Source of the DNA: a virus
Virus record (IMG/VR): IMGVR_UViG_3300025030_000086
Location: 1 to 64,000 of that record
DNA: 64,000 nt
Strand: one strand, 5' to 3'
Of the stretch, positions 60,619 through 64,000 are shown one piece after another. Position 1 is the stretch's first letter. Every line of letters starts with the position of its first letter. The notes under the pieces were generated by a model, which saw nothing but the letters and a program-made list of their open reading frames with translations, searched no databases and was not told the origin of the DNA. Position numbers and translations under genes: made by a program.

Positions 60619-63054
60619 TCAAATATCAAAAATTTCCTTTATTGAAAAAATGTCAAACCAATTATTCCCAATACTTCCTTCTACTACTAAAGGCACATCA
60701 ATCATAAAATCATATTGTTTCATTTCCATTATTCCTTGAATTTCCTCAATAGCATCTTTGGCATCTTGCTCTTTTACACACATGATCAATTCATCATGGC
60801 AGTTTAAATAGATCCAATAACCTCTTCTTGATATTTTATTCATTACTTTACTTACAATAGAAGAGGCTCCTCCCTGAACAGGTGTATTTAGAATTTCATT
60901 AGTTGTTAATGGGGCATATCTTCTACGCCCAGGGGGGATCTCAACATATCTCTTTTTTTCATAAATTTTAAGTATTCCTTGTTGCCACTCCAAAATCTCT
61001 GGAAAATCAAACCAAAGTTTCTCAAGCAACATCTCTGCTTTTGATTCTGAAATACCTAATCTTTTAGCCGTAGATTTTGGTTTAGACCCATAAAATGAGG
61101 GAAACACAAATTCGTTTTTAGCTCTGTATCTCATCATTTTAACAGATTTTTGTGTAGCATTTTTAATAACTTCTTCACCCCAAATCTCTACAGCCTTAGC
61201 CATATGAATATCATATCCTGAAATGATGGCGTCTATTAATTTTCTACAATTACTTAGAGCAGCTAAAACCCTTGCTTCTAATTGAGCATAATCAAATATA
61301 ATTAATACATATCCGTCAGGAGCCACAATTATTTGTCTAATTTCGGGATGTTTCCTCTTATCCAAATTTTGTAAATTTATATCTGAACTTCCTAAGCGTC
61401 CAGTTTCTATTGGATAAAAATTTGTATGATATTTCCCATCTGGGAATATACAATCCTTATACCCCTTTAATATCTTACCTTCTATACCTGAGTATTCCCT
61501 AAATTTTAATAATAATTCACAAAATCTGCTCTGTCCTACATAAGTTGCCAAAACTTCTTTATCAACCGCTGGTTTACCAGCTTTTTTGGTCTTTTTGAAA
61601 GATTCTAAATTTTCTATTTGAAATAATATTATAGGAATATCTTTACTATTAGATTTCAAAGCTGGCATTTTGCCATATTTGCTTTTAAATGTTGTTATAC
61701 TATCTAAATTAAATAATTCTTTTTCTATATTCTCTCTTTCAATCACATAATCTTTTAATAATTTATCTCTACTCTCCTCATTTGTACAAGCACCATCGTA
61801 TTGAATCTGTGCTATAGTTATTGCAGTTTCTAATTGCTCTCTATAACAATTATTTAATTTTTCATCCTTATCTAATAATTTTTCCTGCTTTTTAAAAATT
61901 CTGTATTCCCAAATAGAATCTTTAGCATTATAATCAAGTAACTCTTCAATTGGTAATTGTGTCAAATCCTCCATTATAGAATTTGGATAAGTTTTCCAAC
62001 TAACACCATAATTCACAAATGCTAAAAAATCTAAACTGCGTGTTCCATTACGACAATCCAATATATATTTCTGTAGCATTGAATCTTCAATATTAGTTAT
62101 ATCAATATTTAAAATAGCTTTGACCCATTCCATTTCAAATACAGAATTATGTATACCTTTTCTACTTCTTGGATTTGTTAATAGGTCTGAAAATCTACTC
62201 TTTATCTGTTTTTCCTGTTCATCTGTCCAATATTTTTTCTTATCTATAAATGTATGATAACTTATAGGAAAGGCATAAACTGTTTCACCATCAAAGGTAA
62301 TGGCACTTGTTAATATTTTAGATTTTTCAAAATATGGTTTTAATCCAAGAGTTTCTATATCAAATACAAAAAAATCCTTATTATCAGCCATATCAAAAAA
62401 GCTTGTAACTGCTTGATATGTAAGCAATTTGATAATTTTAAAAGGTTTTGGTTGTGGAAGAGGGACAGTAATTAAATCTTTAACAATTGATAAATCTTCT
62501 CTTAATACTTTTAAAGAATCGGTGTAATTTGTACCTTTAGTCCATTGTATTTTGTTATCTGAAACTCCATCTTTCAAGATTTTAGACATTGGAAATACTG
62601 GAACTACCCAGCAATTCAAATCATGTAATGGTACAATATTGCCTCTCCATCCATGAATCCCAGGCTCAGATCTATTAAGTAAAGATTTAATAGCAGCATT
62701 GCCCATTGCTATTATTACTTTAGGTTTTGCTTTTTTAATATCGGCAAATACTTTTGGTCTACAAGCATTTATCTGAATATCCGTTGCTCCATCTTTATCC
62801 GCTTTGCAAGAAACCGCATTATTATATCTTACTTTTTCAGGATTGATTTTTAAATGTTCTAAAATTGTATTAAGGACTTCACCGGATTCCCCCTTAAAAG
62901 GTTTCCCCATTAAATCATCTCTTTCAGAAGGCCATTCACCAAGTATATATATATCAACATTCTCAGGCCCAATGGGGGTCATTTCGGGGGATTTGCACTT
63001 TTTGGACAAGTCACAATTGGAGCAAAAAGGAGATTTTAATTCGTCAAATGCCAT
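60619..63054 (-). CDS. UDG-DNA polymerase I fusion (family A)
   Basis: 811 residues in three parts. Residues 1-165 are a family-4-like uracil-DNA glycosylase with four Fe-S cysteines (CSNC...C and CKADKDGATDIQINAC), ILGEWPSERDDLMGKPFKGESG and AMGNAAIKSLL. Residues about 215-400 are a DEDDy 3'-5' exonuclease (FVFDIETLGLK, HNSVFEMEW, YNAKDSIWEY). The polymerase follows: motif A IFDYAQLEARVLAAL, motif B RYRAKNEFVFPSFYG, motif C LNCHDELIM. It replicates the phage genome; the glycosylase part may sense uracil. N-terminal UDG-like domains are known in some phage polymerases such as that of SPO1. The GE-P-ED motif is altered (SERDD), so activity is open. Confidence 0.92.
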   Translation of the reverse strand: MAFDELKSPFCSNCDLSKKCKSPEMTPIGPENVDIYILGEWPSERDDLMGKPFKGESGEVLNTILEHLKINPEKVRYNNAVSCKADKDGATDIQINACRPKVFADIKKAKPKVIIAMGNAAIKSLLNRSEPGIHGWRGNIVPLHDLNCWVVPVFPMSKILKDGVSDNKIQWTKGTNYTDSLKVLREDLSIVKDLITVPLPQPKPFKIIKLLTYQAVTSFFDMADNKDFFVFDIETLGLKPYFEKSKILTSAITFDGETVYAFPISYHTFIDKKKYWTDEQEKQIKSRFSDLLTNPRSRKGIHNSVFEMEWVKAILNIDITNIEDSMLQKYILDCRNGTRSLDFLAFVNYGVSWKTYPNSIMEDLTQLPIEELLDYNAKDSIWEYRIFKKQEKLLDKDEKLNNCYREQLETAITIAQIQYDGACTNEESRDKLLKDYVIERENIEKELFNLDSITTFKSKYGKMPALKSNSKDIPIILFQIENLESFKKTKKAGKPAVDKEVLATYVGQSRFCELLLKFREYSGIEGKILKGYKDCIFPDGKYHTNFYPIETGRLGSSDINLQNLDKRKHPEIRQIIVAPDGYVLIIFDYAQLEARVLAALSNCRKLIDAIISGYDIHMAKAVEIWGEEVIKNATQKSVKMMRYRAKNEFVFPSFYGSKPKSTAKRLGISESKAEMLLEKLWFDFPEILEWQQGILKIYEKKRYVEIPPGRRRYAPLTTNEILNTPVQGGASSIVSKVMNKISRRGYWIYLNCHDELIMCVKEQDAKDAIEEIQGIMEMKQYDFMIDVPLVVEGSIGNNWFDIFSIKEIFDI

Positions 63055-63055
63055 A

Positions 63056-64000
63056 TTAGTCTATTAAAGTTGAAAGGATTGTTATTGTTTCTGACCGTCC
63101 CTGGATTGCTTTAATTTCATTCTCCTTATTCAATACTGAAAAAGTATCTAATGTAAGAATTTTCTTTAAATAATCAGTTGTGATTCTGAAATTTATTTCT
63201 TCTGCTTTATTAGGAATCTCTATATCAAAGGTTTCACTAATATTTGGTGTGTGCATGGTTATAGCATTATCTTTTATAGTAACATTCATTACTTCATCAA
63301 AAAGACTAATTCTATCAACTACTTGTCTGATTTCTTCTGTTGGATTAATTTCAAAAGCAGGACTGTACTTTTTCATCAAATTCTCAAAATCTGGACATTC
63401 TTGTTGCTCATAGTTTGCAACATATAGTATTGTATTATCTCCTATAGCCTTAAATCCACAGGAGTAAACTTCCAATGTTTTGAATATACCTTTAAATTTT
63501 AATAATAGTTTTACAAAATTAGATGGTATAAATATAGAATTTTCATAATCTATACCTGTTTCATCTACAAAAACTATTTCTCTATTACTACTATATATTT
63601 TCTTATTTTTTAAGTATACGCCACAAAAAGCTGTATCATTTTTGGATGAAAATTGTAATGCCTCATTTAATGCATTCATAAAATTCAAAGATACATTTAT
63701 TCTACATAAAAAGTCTTTCGCAGAATATTTCAAAGATGGTGAATCTGGAAAATCATTTAAAGATTCTGTTGGAATAACAAATTTATTCTTTTTACCATAA
63801 TTTATAGTAAGTGTATTTTCATTTGTTGTAAATGTTAAATCTGTTTCCTTATTCATAGATGATAAAAATTTTGACATCTTTTCCGTCAATACACATCCAT
63901 TAAAAGGTAGTTTATTATCCAGACACATCTCTAAGTAAACTTCCATATTTGTCGCTTTTATTATATTATCTTTTACATAAGTGTACTCTGTTATTGGAGA
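63056..64000 (-). CDS. Sliding clamp, DnaN-like (partial)
   Basis: The frame is open beyond the right edge: upstream of MEVYLEMCLD (ATG 63946) the codons SPITEYTYVKDNIIKATN continue without stop and look like the first strand of the beta-clamp fold (a site where ...IKATN precedes MEVYL). The true start is therefore outside the window. Later segments fit the clamp repeats: CGVYLKNKKIYSSNREIVFV, SIFIPSNFVKLLLKF, FRITTDYLKKILTL. The clamp tethers the polymerase encoded two bases away and is loaded by the 59404 product. Confidence 0.8.
   Translation of the reverse strand, partial: SPITEYTYVKDNIIKATNMEVYLEMCLDNKLPFNGCVLTEKMSKFLSSMNKETDLTFTTNENTLTINYGKKNKFVIPTESLNDFPDSPSLKYSAKDFLCRINVSLNFMNALNEALQFSSKNDTAFCGVYLKNKKIYSSNREIVFVDETGIDYENSIFIPSNFVKLLLKFKGIFKTLEVYSCGFKAIGDNTILYVANYEQQECPDFENLMKKYSPAFEINPTEEIRQVVDRISLFDEVMNVTIKDNAITMHTPNISETFDIEIPNKAEEINFRITTDYLKKILTLDTFSVLNKENEIKAIQGRSETITILSTLID

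Noticed and set aside
60619-63054. Intein or group I intron in the polymerase or terminase
   Set aside because: Both proteins read through with normal motif spacing and lengths; no splice-type insert is seen.

Overview
The window looks like a 64 kb piece of one AT-rich (about 30% GC by eye) tailed double-stranded DNA phage. The evidence is a Mu-type head module (DUF935-like portal, MuF-type head protein, Com-like zinc ribbon, prohead protease and scaffold), a large terminase, a GH108-type endolysin, and a phage replication set (family A polymerase, sliding clamp, clamp loader, gp32-like SSB, UvsX/RecA, SbcCD-like pair). Strong Shine-Dalgarno (SD) sequences, sigma-A-like promoters and densely overlapping genes suggest an AT-rich host that uses SD sequences, perhaps a Firmicute. 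The sequence alone does not fix the host. No repressor or lysogeny block is seen.

Layout. 1-9383 (minus strand): scaffold (runs off the left edge), fibre-like and decoration proteins, endolysin, prohead protease, Com-like protein, MuF and portal. 9384-9986: an unexplained hairpin-rich non-coding block. 9987-11085 (minus): a DUF559 (Vsr-fold) endonuclease with a zinc finger, a zinc-ribbon protein and tRNA-Gln(UUG). 11093-15321 (plus): terminase between two homing-type endonuclease genes, and packaging-linked genes. 15339-29868 (plus): nucleotide, DNA-modification and RNA-repair genes (HAD phosphatase, PF18909-like protein, metallophosphatase, DPPY methyltransferase, radical SAM protein, ThyX, Rnl5-like RNA ligase, nucleotidyltransferase, PD-(D/E)xK nuclease) mixed with many tiny zinc-ribbon and membrane proteins. 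29869-30795: a second large structured non-coding block. 30796-34730 (plus): a cluster of small unknown genes with GGGGGT-type SDs, closed by a strong terminator. 34735-35280: tandem repeats, a possible replication origin. 35306-48229 (plus): genes behind a uniform family of TTGACA-N16-TATACT promoters, including a miniature ComM-like protein, a SNF2 helicase, a DUF932 protein, an exported transglycosylase-like protein and a minimal tyrosine recombinase. 48221-64000 (minus): a metallopeptidase, a split SbcC with SbcD, a DUF2829/Tad2-like protein, UvsX, SSB, clamp loader, UDG-polymerase fusion and sliding clamp (runs off the right edge).

Mobile endonuclease genes are unusually dense. One family shares an N-terminal zinc ribbon (MKLIRKLGTR..., ending KSCGC) joined to either an HNH/NUMOD3 body or a YGGRGI...NCRW body with a C-terminal HTH. 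There are seven intact members and two decayed ones, plus a DUF559 type and an HNH-repeat type. Most unusual points: two roughly 600-700 nt structured non-coding blocks; a 30-bp late-promoter motif shared by four sites; a strand-biased GAGCTACCTA motif confined to 35-53 kb; a walker-degenerate mini-ComM; and clear scars of homing-element insertion and deletion.
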